NCBI RefSeq assembly: GCF_021021555.1 | Contig: NZ_JAINWA010000001.1 | Location: forward strand, 930,001-994,000 | From: Teretinema zuelzerae | GTDB lineage: Bacteria; Spirochaetota; Spirochaetia; Treponematales; Treponemataceae | Length of the DNA stretch: 64,000 nt | Reading direction: 5' to 3' | Shown here: piece by piece, positions 54,352-62,299 of the stretch | Numbering within the stretch: position 1 is the first letter of the stretch | How the letters are laid out: each line of letters opens with the position of its first letter | Translations under genes and position numbers: made by a program | The notes under the pieces: model-generated | Databases searched by the model: none | The model's input: the letters and a program-made list of their open reading frames with translations, nothing else | Told to the model about the DNA's origin: nothing

Positions 54352-54714
54352 CTATTCTTCGATAAAATCGAGTTCCACTCCGTTCGGATCAAGGGCCGTC
54401 ATGATTTTCTTGCCGCCTTTAATCGTTTTCGGCGAGGAAACGATTCTCACGTTCTTCGAGAGAAGGTATTTTTCTGTTTCCCCGATCTGATCTACTTCGA
54501 ACGTAAGCGAAAGGCCTCCCTGAGGCGTTTCCTTGCCCTGCTCGTTGTACAAAAGCTCGAGCTTTCCGCAACTCGCGGGGTCCGTCAGAAAAGCAATCTG
54601 TTTTCCCGGTGCGGCCGAGATTTGCGTATCGAAGGTGAACCCGAGAACAGTTTCATAAAAGTCTATGGACTTCTTGATGTCGCGAGTGCGGATAACCACG
54701 CTTTTCATTTTCAC
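54352..54714 (-). CDS. VOC-family (glyoxalase-like) protein
   Basis: The 120-residue protein is a single-domain VOC fold with two beta-alpha-beta3 repeats: SVVIRTRDIKKSIDFYETVLGFTFD in the first and LSLTFEVDQIGETEKYLLSKNVRI in the second. It ends in ALDPNGVELDFIEE, with a metal-ligand Glu. VOC proteins include glyoxalase I, dioxygenases and antibiotic-binding proteins; only the fold can be assigned here. GGAGGATT precedes the ATG. It is probably a single gene or the end of a short run with the thioesterase. The 155 bases upstream hold no gene, and TATAGC near 54751 is a possible -10 box. Confidence 0.85.
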   Translation of the reverse strand: MKMKSVVIRTRDIKKSIDFYETVLGFTFDTQISAAPGKQIAFLTDPASCGKLELLYNEQGKETPQGGLSLTFEVDQIGETEKYLLSKNVRIVSSPKTIKGGKKIMTALDPNGVELDFIEE

Positions 54715-54869
54715 GATAAATCCTCCAATGCCGTATCAATTGATGCTATACAAGATGATAATCGCTCTTCTTTAAAAAGAAAAGCAAACCTGACAATACT
54801 TATGCACATAAGAGAGCGAAGAGCATCCGCTAAAGGTATTACACACGCGAAAGCGGGATTTCTGTCACC

Positions 54870-55259
54870 TCAAACGAGCGGAGCGCTATCCCGGCACAGG
54901 GGATTCTTTTTCAAAGCGGTTTTTTCTCCGTCGGAGTTCACCGCGACGAAGGTTACCCGATTCGAGAATATCAGTTTTTCCTCGCGATGCCCGGGCATAT
55001 CGGCCCATACATCGACCGAATAGAGGGCGGAGGTCGTACCGACATGGCGCTGCTCGATGTGGAAGCGGAGTATCGACCCGTTCGGAACGCTGTACTTAAA
55101 TTCGCTGTTGTCCATCGCCCGGGTAACCAGCACGGAACCGCAAAAATCCCGGGCGGCGGCCAGCCAGGCGAATTCATCCACCCATTTGAGAAGCTGGCCT
55201 CCGAAAAGTTTGCCGTGATGATTCAAATGCTCGGTCCGGACAAGCGTAAATGTATCCAT
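54870..55259 (-). CDS. Acyl-CoA thioesterase (hotdog fold)
   Basis: The 129-residue protein has a single hotdog domain of the YciA/BACH acyl-CoA thioesterase type: RTEHLNHHGKLFGGQLLKWVDEFAWLAAARDFCGSVLVTRAMDNSEFKYSVPNGS. The Gly-Gly helix cap and the Asp in WVDE are the usual catalytic region. It hydrolyses acyl-CoA to free acid and CoA; the chain length is unknown. Start ATG 55259 follows AGGGAGA by 8-9 bases; a start six codons earlier is possible. It begins 29 bases after the hybrid kinase stop, so it may share its message. Confidence 0.88.
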   Translation of the reverse strand: MDTFTLVRTEHLNHHGKLFGGQLLKWVDEFAWLAAARDFCGSVLVTRAMDNSEFKYSVPNGSILRFHIEQRHVGTTSALYSVDVWADMPGHREEKLIFSNRVTFVAVNSDGEKTALKKNPLCRDSAPLV

Positions 55260-55288
55260 ATTATCGTTCTCCCTCACCTGTTCTTTGC

Positions 55289-57046
55289 TTATGTATGAAG
55301 TCCCTTCTGCGACGCGAAAAGCGACTTGAAAAGCCCCGGGCTGAAAGGCTTCAAGAGGAAGCCCGAAAAAACCTCCCGATTCGTCTCCAAGCCCTGGCTT
55401 CCGTCGCTGGTAGCCGTAACTGCGAGAATAGGACAGGAAATAGTGAGCTCGCTCCGCATGATTTTGGCGGAATCGTAGCCGTTCATCCGCGGCATGTGGA
55501 TGTCCATCAGAATAAGGTCATAATAGCCGGGATCGCGAAGACGGCACAACTCCAGAGCGTCCAATCCGTCTACCGCATGTTCCGTCACAAAGCCGCATTC
55601 GGCCAGAAGAGAGGCGGAGATCTCGCGGTTGATTTCGTTATCGTCGACGACAAGGGCTCTGCCGGTTTTTCGATGTATGAGCGGAAGCGTCTGATGGTCT
55701 TCTCCCGGGTGCAACAGCTCCGGGCGATGAAGAACGACGACGAAATGAAAAGACGAGCCGGTATTCAATGTGCTGTCTACCCAGATGACCCCGTGCATCA
55801 ATTCAACCAGGCGTTTGCAAATCGCAAGACCCAGGCCGGTTCCCTCGTGGCTTTTCTCCAAAACCTGCCCGAACTGTTCATAATCGATGAAAAGCTTGGC
55901 CATATCGTCTTCGGAAAGACCGCATCCGGTGTCCCTCACCGTGCAGCGGAGGATGATATCCTTTCCCACCGTTTCATGGTTCAAGGATACGGAGACGAAG
56001 CCTTCATCGGTAAATTTCACCGCGTTGTTCACGAGGTTCATGAAAATCTGCGTGAGCCGGAATTGATCGCCGTACACGATAAAGGGATCCTGACAGTCGA
56101 ACTCGACATTGAAATCCAGGCCTTTTTGACGGGCTTTCAGAGAAAAAAGATCGTAGAGAATCTTTTTTAGATCGAACAGATTGAAATTCTCGGGTTTTAA
56201 AGAGAATTTGTGCTCCTGCATCTTGGAAAAATCAAGGATATCGTTGACCACTCCCAAAAGGAGCTCGGAAGCGTTCTCGATTTTCTGAATATATTCCTGA
56301 GTCTTTTGATCGCCCGATCCCATCTTGGCGAAATAGGTCATTCCCAATATCGCGTTGATGGGCGTGCGGATCTCATGGCTCATATTTGCGAAGAAATTAT
56401 CTTTCGAGACGGCGTAGCGGTGGGTCTCCTCCAGCTGTTCCGAGAGCTTTTGCCGTATTTCGTCTTCCCGGGTGCGATCGCTCAGCGATATAATGTACGC
56501 CGGCTCCTGCTCGCCGACAAAACTTGTATAAAACGAACACAGATAGCAGCGGATTCCGTCGCTCATGAACACGCGGTACTCCCTGGTGAAGGAGTCGCGG
56601 TTTTCGAGAGCCGCGGTTATTTTATCGTACACGGGAACAAGAACGGGTTCTATAAGACCGGAAAAGTGGATGCCCTGAGCGAAGCGGGTTGGATCGCCGC
56701 CGAGTATCTTCATGCACAGCGGATTGATGAATTGAACTATACCTGATCGATCGAGCACGATGATGCCGGCGTCTATCGTTTTAAAAACAAGCTCGTAGAG
56801 GCGGAATTTCCGCTCATGTTCGCAGGAAACCGCCCCGATCCGGCGGACCAGATAGGAAACGGAAAGAAGAAGAGAGACGGAGAGAACGAAATAAACAAGC
56901 GCCTGGCCGAGAAAAACAGGGCAGTTGTTCAATGCGGTTTCTGAACACAGATACTGATCCTGGCGGGCCAGCTGAAAGACAACCGCTGAGATGAGAAGCG
57001 CTAAAAGAACTAATATCATGACGATTGCGGATACTGTCTTTTTCAA
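55289..57046 (-). CDS. Hybrid sensor histidine kinase
   Basis: The 585-residue protein has two membrane helices near the N-terminus (5-27 and 43-67) and a PAS domain (about 80-190, ELVFKTIDAGIIVLDRSGIVQFINPLC). HisKA follows with phospho-His in NFFANMSHEIRTPINAILG, then HATPase_c (NLVNNAVKFTDEG, DTGCGLSEDD, GTGLGLAICKRLVELM). A C-terminal receiver has D in LMDIHMPRMNG and K in FLLKPFSPG. It is an incomplete phosphorelay that needs an HPt protein elsewhere. The start is TTG 57046; the stop of a 13-codon upstream ORF overlaps it, which may couple translation. The ribosome-binding site is weak. Confidence 0.88.
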   Translation of the reverse strand: MKKTVSAIVMILVLLALLISAVVFQLARQDQYLCSETALNNCPVFLGQALVYFVLSVSLLLSVSYLVRRIGAVSCEHERKFRLYELVFKTIDAGIIVLDRSGIVQFINPLCMKILGGDPTRFAQGIHFSGLIEPVLVPVYDKITAALENRDSFTREYRVFMSDGIRCYLCSFYTSFVGEQEPAYIISLSDRTREDEIRQKLSEQLEETHRYAVSKDNFFANMSHEIRTPINAILGMTYFAKMGSGDQKTQEYIQKIENASELLLGVVNDILDFSKMQEHKFSLKPENFNLFDLKKILYDLFSLKARQKGLDFNVEFDCQDPFIVYGDQFRLTQIFMNLVNNAVKFTDEGFVSVSLNHETVGKDIILRCTVRDTGCGLSEDDMAKLFIDYEQFGQVLEKSHEGTGLGLAICKRLVELMHGVIWVDSTLNTGSSFHFVVVLHRPELLHPGEDHQTLPLIHRKTGRALVVDDNEINREISASLLAECGFVTEHAVDGLDALELCRLRDPGYYDLILMDIHMPRMNGYDSAKIMRSELTISCPILAVTATSDGSQGLETNREVFSGFLLKPFSPGLFKSLFASQKGLHT

Positions 57047-57084
57047 TCAAACACCCGTCGCGCTGAAATGCAATCGATACGCAT
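57043..57084 (-). CDS. Thirteen-codon upstream ORF before the hybrid kinase
   Basis: The peptide MRIDCISARRVFD starts 6 bases after TATACT with no ribosome-binding site, and its TGA (57045-57043) overlaps the TTG start (57046) of the kinase gene. It could serve as a leaderless entry point that hands ribosomes to the poorly initiated kinase ORF. No known leader-peptide family is recognised. Confidence 0.4.
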   Translation of the reverse strand: MRIDCISARRVFD

Positions 57085-57090
57085 AGAAAC

Positions 57091-57131
57091 AGTATACACA
57101 TCCGCAGACCGGATTTGCAAATCCGGCCTGC
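57091..57131 (-). promoter_or_regulatory. Hybrid kinase promoter overlapped by a long palindrome
   Basis: TTGCAA (57120-57115), 18 bases, TATACT (57096-57091) on the minus strand. The -35 box is the centre of the perfect 18-bp palindrome CCGGATTTGCAAATCCGG (57109-57126), extended to GCAG/CTGC at 57104-57131. It may be an operator. It also lies 16 bases after the trpA stop, but no T run follows on the minus strand, so it is not a clear terminator. Confidence 0.55.
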
Positions 57132-57146
57132 GTTTTGCGTATTTTT

Positions 57147-57911
57147 TCAGCGCTGAACAGGATTCGACAATTCAGCGGCTTTTGCTTGAACTGCGAGCCT
57201 CACCGCTTCTCCGCCCTCTCCCGATTTCTCCCGGATGATGTCTACGAACACGGAGCCGGCGACGACCGCATGGACGGCGGGAGCAAGGGCTCCGGACTGA
57301 TCGCCCGAGCGGATGCCGAATCCGCCGAGAATTCGGGATTCGGACGCTTTCAGCGACGACAGGAAGGCGAGGGTTCCGTCGTCTATCGAGGTCGAGGAGC
57401 CGGTGATTCCGGAGCGCAGGGCGGCGTATACGTAGGGCCGGCGAAGTGCCGCGAGGGATGCGATGCGGGATTCCGTCATGGAGGGAGCCGCTACCGGCAC
57501 GCAGGCTATGCCCTTTGCATCGCAGGCGGCGGCAAGGCCCTCGTCAGCGTCGAAGGGAAGATCGGGAATGATGAGGCCGGACACGCCTGAGCGGAACGAG
57601 CGTTCGACGAAGGCGGAGATGCCGATCTTGTAGGCAAGATTCGCGTAGGTCATGACGAAAACAGGAATTCCGGGGAATTCGGAGCGAAGGGTTTCGACGA
57701 AGGCGAAGCCGTCGTCCACGCGCCATCCCCCGGACAGAACCGCCGCGCAGGCCGTCTGGATCGCCTTTCCGTCTGCGCTCGGATCGCTGAAGGGAAACTG
57801 GACTTCGAAATAGGAGACTCCGCCAGCGGCAAGACCGCGCGCCGCTTCGAGAGAAATCTCGGGACTCGTATAGCCGGCCACAAGATGGGCCATAACCGGT
57901 ACCTTCGTCAT
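57147..57911 (-). CDS. trpA: Tryptophan synthase alpha chain
   Basis: The 254-residue alpha subunit cleaves indole-3-glycerol phosphate to indole and glyceraldehyde 3-phosphate inside the alpha2-beta2 complex. A YFEVQFPFSDPSADGKAIQTA segment holds the first catalytic acid, and GLIIPDLPFDAD holds the catalytic Asp. VYAALRSGITGSS and LGGFGIRSGDQ bind the substrate phosphate. It is the last gene of the trp operon and overlaps trpB by 4 bases. Confidence 0.96.
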   Translation of the reverse strand: MTKVPVMAHLVAGYTSPEISLEAARGLAAGGVSYFEVQFPFSDPSADGKAIQTACAAVLSGGWRVDDGFAFVETLRSEFPGIPVFVMTYANLAYKIGISAFVERSFRSGVSGLIIPDLPFDADEGLAAACDAKGIACVPVAAPSMTESRIASLAALRRPYVYAALRSGITGSSTSIDDGTLAFLSSLKASESRILGGFGIRSGDQSGALAPAVHAVVAGSVFVDIIREKSGEGGEAVRLAVQAKAAELSNPVQR

Positions 57912-59167
57912 TTTTTGCCTCCGAACACATGGATGTCCATCCCGGACTCGAGCCGTTCAAGCTCCGCTTTGAGAAAATCCCTCCACTGGACGGGACGGAA
58001 AACGGGGGACGTGATAAAGATGTCCTTGTCTCCCCGGCCGGACATATTCACGATAACGACGGCGTCTTTAGGGAGTTTTCCGGCTTCTGCCAGGGCAGCT
58101 GCGCCCGCATGGGCGCTTTCCAGCGCGAAAATGACCCCTTCCGTCCGGGCGAAAAACTTCACCGCATCAAGCGCGTCGGAGTCAGATATGCCGGTGAACT
58201 CGATGCGTCCGGACTCTCCCAGGGCGGCAAGCTGGGGACCGATTCCCGGATAATCAAGCCCTGCGGAAATGGAGCGGGTTTCGGCGACCTGGCCGTCGGA
58301 ATCCACGAGAAACCGGCTTTTATAGCCGTGGATGATGCCGTCGCTCGCGGCAGTTCCGGTCATGCGGACCGCGTTTTCGCCGGTCGCAGGCCCCACTCCG
58401 CCGGCCTCGGCTCCGATGAGCCGGGGAGACGCGCGGTCGATGAAGGGCGAAAAGAAGCCGATAGCGTTCGAGCCGCCGCCTACGCAGGCGACCAGGGCGT
58501 CGATTTTCAGGCCCTTTTCCGCCGCCTGGGCTTCGGTTTCAAGGCCGATGACCGATTGGAAAGTTCTGACCATGTCCGGGAAGGGGGCCGGTCCGAGAGC
58601 TGAACCGATCAGATAATGGGTGTCGGCGAAGCTTGCGGCCCAATCGCGCATTGCCTCGTTTATCGCGTCCTTGAGGGTGCGGCTCCCGGAAAGAACGGGA
58701 ACGACAGTCGCTCCGTAGAGCTCCATGGCGGCGACGTTCGGCTGCTGGCGGCGGACGTCGACTTCGCCCATGTATACGGTGCATTCAAGGCCGAGCCGGG
58801 CGCAGGCTGAGGCGGTGGCTAGTCCGTGCTGGCCGGCGCCGGTTTCCGCGATGATCCGCGTTTTTCCCATCCGCTTTGCCAGAAGGGCCTGGGCGATCGC
58901 GTTGTTGATTTTGTGGGCGCCGGTGTGGGCGAGGCCTTCCATCTTGATATAGATCTGAGCCCCGCCGTTTTCCCGGCTCGCGTTCGCGGCATGCAGAAGG
59001 GGGGTCGGACGGCCGATGAAATCGGCTCGGAGGGTGTCCAGCTCGGCTAGAAAGGCTCTGTCCGCCATCGCCGCGGCGAAGGCCTCGTCAAGCTCCTCGA
59101 GGGGGCGGCGGAGAACCTCCGCTACGTAGGCGCCGCCGAAGCGGTCGAAATATCTGTGTATGCTCAT
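57908..59167 (-). CDS. trpB: Tryptophan synthase beta chain
   Basis: The 419-residue PLP enzyme joins indole and serine. The PLP Lys is in GLAHTGAHKINNAIAQALLA, the phosphate loop is CVGGGSNAIGFFSPF, the N-terminus has YFDRFGGAYVAEVLRRPLEELDEAF and the C-terminal SGRGDKDIF is conserved. It is of the standard TrpB1 type, which works with TrpA. The start overlaps trpCF by 4 bases. It is slightly longer than the usual 390-400 because of a C-terminal extension (LKAELERLESGMDIHVFGGKK). Confidence 0.97.
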   Translation of the reverse strand: MSIHRYFDRFGGAYVAEVLRRPLEELDEAFAAAMADRAFLAELDTLRADFIGRPTPLLHAANASRENGGAQIYIKMEGLAHTGAHKINNAIAQALLAKRMGKTRIIAETGAGQHGLATASACARLGLECTVYMGEVDVRRQQPNVAAMELYGATVVPVLSGSRTLKDAINEAMRDWAASFADTHYLIGSALGPAPFPDMVRTFQSVIGLETEAQAAEKGLKIDALVACVGGGSNAIGFFSPFIDRASPRLIGAEAGGVGPATGENAVRMTGTAASDGIIHGYKSRFLVDSDGQVAETRSISAGLDYPGIGPQLAALGESGRIEFTGISDSDALDAVKFFARTEGVIFALESAHAGAAALAEAGKLPKDAVVIVNMSGRGDKDIFITSPVFRPVQWRDFLKAELERLESGMDIHVFGGKK

Positions 59168-60714
59168 CGAAAAATCTCCCTGAAATAACTTTTCATCAAT
59201 GCGTGGTCTTTTTTTCCCGGTACCGATTCAAGGCCGCTGGAAGCGTCGATCAGCGCCGGAGAAAACTCGTCTATGCAGGAGCGGACGTTTCCCGGATGAA
59301 GGCCTCCTGCAAGCCAGAGGGTTCCCGCGTCCGCGGCCAGGCGCACCAGGCGGCGGGGAATGCTGGTTCCCGTTCCCCCGGCGAGACCTTCGACGCGGGC
59401 GTCGAGAAGGACGCGCGGCTCGCCGTCCCGGCGGAGATCCTGAATCAACTCGAGATCGTCCTCCGATCCGAGCCGGACGACGGCGTAGCGGCCGATTCCG
59501 TACGAGCCGCCGGCCTCTTCTATCCGGTCGAGCCCGGCGCGGGGATCGTCCCCGTGGAACTGAATGCCGTCCAGAACGCCGTCGAGGGCGAGCGCAAGCG
59601 CGTCCCTGCCCTGATCCGAATCGAGGTCGGTTACGACGCCGATGAGAAGGGGCCGAAGGGGAGTCTTGCGGGGGCGCGAAACGGGCGAGGACAACGCGCC
59701 GACGCATTCGCTGGCCGGCAGACGGCTCCGCGCGGTGAGCCGGGCGGCGATGTCGCGCACCTTCCGGGGATCTGCGGAGCGGGGACTGGGCGCGAAAACG
59801 AAGCCCAGAAGGTCAGCGCCGAGATCGGCGGCGAGCAGGGCGTCTTCCTCGTTCGTCAATCCGCAGATTTTCACGAGCGGGCGTTTTTCCTCCCCGCACG
59901 CGGCAGATCTTCTGCCGACCTCCCTCCAGAAGTGCCCGACCCAGTCAGGGCGGGCGTCGACGAAGCCCCGGACGAGCGATGCCGCTTTTTCCGGGTTTTT
60001 CGCCGCGGCTTCCCCGATCAGAATGCCGTCGAAGCCGAGGCGCCGGGCGAACCGGCAAGCCAGAGGAGTCGAAGCGCCGGATTCGAATACGGTGCGGCAG
60101 GGGAGACGGTTCCGCAGGGCGGCGGGTATGAGGGGGTCGATATGAAAGGTGGCGAGATCGCGGGAGTTGACGCCTGCCAGCACTGTTCCTGCCTTGCTTG
60201 CGGCTTCGAGCTTTGCAAGGTCTCCGGCCTCCCGTACTTCGATGAAGGGAAGCATGCCGAAGGAACGGCATCGAGCCGCCATCTTCAATAAAAGAGGCGC
60301 GTCGAGAATCCGGGCGATCAGGAGAACCGCGTCCGCGCCCGAGCGATAGGCGACGTCGATCTCGTCCTCGTACAGGAGAAAGTCCTTCCGCAGAAAGGAA
60401 AGCGAAGAGCAGGCGGAGGACACGGCGATGAGATCGTTTAATGATCCCTTGAAAAAGCGTTGTTCGGTGAGCACCGAGACGCAGCGCGCCCCGGAGCTTT
60501 CGTAGCTGCGCGCGAGAGACACCGGGTCGAGATCCGGAGCGATGTCACCCTTGGAAGGAGACGCTCGCTTTATCTCGAGAATGGCTCCCGTTTCCTTGAG
60601 GAAGGGAACGATCGGCCGCGCGCGCTGGAGAGGCACGTCGACGCCGAAGCAGGGCCCGAGCCGCGCGTAGTCCTCGCGGCGGCGCTCGACTATTTCGTCG
60701 AGAATATCAGCCAC
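59164..60714 (-). CDS. trpCF: Fused indole-3-glycerol-phosphate synthase / phosphoribosylanthranilate isomerase
   Basis: The 516-residue protein is a TrpC-TrpF fusion. The N-terminal part (about 1-262) is IGPS: ILEIKRASPSKGDIAPDLDPV, SFLRKDFLLYEDEI and AGVNSRDLATFHIDP with the catalytic Lys and Glu/Asn sites. The C-terminal part (about 283-516) is PRAI, with the catalytic Cys in LVKICGLTNEEDALL, GIQFHGDDPRAGLDRI, and the Asp in LLDARVEGLAGGTG. The order C-F is the same as in E. coli. It overlaps trpGD by 8 bases and trpB by 4. Confidence 0.95.
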   Translation of the reverse strand: MADILDEIVERRREDYARLGPCFGVDVPLQRARPIVPFLKETGAILEIKRASPSKGDIAPDLDPVSLARSYESSGARCVSVLTEQRFFKGSLNDLIAVSSACSSLSFLRKDFLLYEDEIDVAYRSGADAVLLIARILDAPLLLKMAARCRSFGMLPFIEVREAGDLAKLEAASKAGTVLAGVNSRDLATFHIDPLIPAALRNRLPCRTVFESGASTPLACRFARRLGFDGILIGEAAAKNPEKAASLVRGFVDARPDWVGHFWREVGRRSAACGEEKRPLVKICGLTNEEDALLAADLGADLLGFVFAPSPRSADPRKVRDIAARLTARSRLPASECVGALSSPVSRPRKTPLRPLLIGVVTDLDSDQGRDALALALDGVLDGIQFHGDDPRAGLDRIEEAGGSYGIGRYAVVRLGSEDDLELIQDLRRDGEPRVLLDARVEGLAGGTGTSIPRRLVRLAADAGTLWLAGGLHPGNVRSCIDEFSPALIDASSGLESVPGKKDHALMKSYFREIFR

Positions 60715-62299
60715 GGCTCGCCTCCCGAACCTGCTCGATTTTCGCGCTCGCGGAACCGTCGGCGACGGCTGCGAGGGCGCGCTCGTATCCTTCCCGGAGC
60801 GTCTTCGCCTTCCCTGAAATATACACGGTGGCGCCGGCGTTCAGCGCGACGGCGTGGAGAAGGCCGCTTTTCCCCTTCCCTTCCAGCAGCTCCATGGCGA
60901 GGCGGACGTTTTCCTTCGCGTCTCCGCCCAAAAGATCGTCGAGTGTGCAGGCGGGAATATTGAAGTCAGAGGGATGAATCAAATATTCGCGGGACACTCC
61001 GTCTTCGCCGATTTCGATGACGGCGGTGTCGGCGCACGGAGAAATCTCGTCCATTCCGTCGCGGCTGCACACCACCATCACGCGGCGCGAACCGAGCATC
61101 CTGGAGGCTTCCGCGACCGGCTTCATCAGCTTGGGGTCGTAGACGCCGAGCATTTGGTAGACGGCTCCGGCGGGATTCGACAGCGGACCGACCAGATTCA
61201 TGATGGTTTTTACGCCGAGTAGCTTGCGCACGGGAGCGGCGAAGCGCATCGCGCTGTGATAGACGGGAGCGAAGAGAAAGCCGAAGTTTGTCTCTTCGAT
61301 GACGCGCGCAGCCTGTTCCGCCGGTATATCGATTTTGATGCCGAGGGTTTCATAAAAATCCGCCGAACCTGATTTGCTTGAGACCGCGCGGTTTCCGTGC
61401 TTCGCGATGGGAACGCCGCAGGCGGCCGCGACAAGGGCGGCCATGGAGCTGATATTGAAGCTTCCGAGGCAGTCGCCGCCGGTCCCGACGATGTCCGTCA
61501 AATCCTTTGAGATCGGGACGTTCTTCTTTTTCCGGCACAAAACGGAGGCGCAGCCGGCGATTTCCGAGGCCGCAGGACCCTTAGAGGAGATAGCGGTCAG
61601 GATAGCGCTGGTTTGCCGTTCGTCCAGGGAGCCTTCCGTCAAATCCTCCATGAAGATCTCGGCCTCTTCGCGGCTCATGTCTTTTCCTTCCATTAATGAA
61701 GAGAGGACGGCGCTGAAATTGAGGCCCTCGCGGCGGTACGAGAGGAAGGCTTTCAAAACGGCCTCTCCCTGAGTCGCGGCTATGGACTCTGGATGGAACT
61801 GCACGCCTTCGATATCGAACTCGGTATGGCGAACGCCCATGATGTCTCCGTCGGCGGCGCGAGCGGTGACTTCGAGGCAGGCAGGAAGGCTCGATTCCTC
61901 GATGACGAGGCTGTGATAGCGGGTGAAGGTTCCTTTTTTGCCGACGGTGCGGAACACGCCCTTGCCGTCGAGGGTCATTTCTTCGGCGATGCCGTGCTTG
62001 ATGAATTTTGCGCCGACGATTGTTCCGCCGAAGGCGTAGCCGATAGCCTGATGGCCGAGGCAGACGCCGAGAATCGGGATCTTGCCGGCGAAATAACGCA
62101 GGGCTTCAACGCTGATTCCTGCGTTCTCCGGGCGGCCCGGACCGGGGGAAATCACCAGGCGGCTGGGATTCAGCGCCGCAATTTCAGCGACGGTCGCCTC
62201 GTCGTTCCGGACGACGCGGATTTCCTCCGGGGAGAGGCGGGCCAGATATTGGTATACGTTATAGGTAAACGAATCGTAATTGTCGATGAGCACTATCAT
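60707..62299 (-). CDS. trpGD: Fused anthranilate synthase glutaminase / anthranilate phosphoribosyltransferase
   Basis: The 530-residue protein fuses TrpG and TrpD. The N-terminal part (about 1-190) is the glutaminase, with nucleophile C80 in LGVCLGHQAIGYAFGG, the His-Glu pair in VQFHPESIAA and MIVLIDNYDSFTYN at the start. The C-terminal part (about 200-530) is the transferase with GTGGDCLGSFNISS, KHGNRAVSSKSGSADFYETLG, MRFAAPVRKLLGVKT and NLVGPLSNPAGA. ATG 62299 is chosen for AAGGAGAG just upstream and the family start. trpE overlaps by 4 bases. Confidence 0.95.
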   Translation of the reverse strand: MIVLIDNYDSFTYNVYQYLARLSPEEIRVVRNDEATVAEIAALNPSRLVISPGPGRPENAGISVEALRYFAGKIPILGVCLGHQAIGYAFGGTIVGAKFIKHGIAEEMTLDGKGVFRTVGKKGTFTRYHSLVIEESSLPACLEVTARAADGDIMGVRHTEFDIEGVQFHPESIAATQGEAVLKAFLSYRREGLNFSAVLSSLMEGKDMSREEAEIFMEDLTEGSLDERQTSAILTAISSKGPAASEIAGCASVLCRKKKNVPISKDLTDIVGTGGDCLGSFNISSMAALVAAACGVPIAKHGNRAVSSKSGSADFYETLGIKIDIPAEQAARVIEETNFGFLFAPVYHSAMRFAAPVRKLLGVKTIMNLVGPLSNPAGAVYQMLGVYDPKLMKPVAEASRMLGSRRVMVVCSRDGMDEISPCADTAVIEIGEDGVSREYLIHPSDFNIPACTLDDLLGGDAKENVRLAMELLEGKGKSGLLHAVALNAGATVYISGKAKTLREGYERALAAVADGSASAKIEQVREASRG

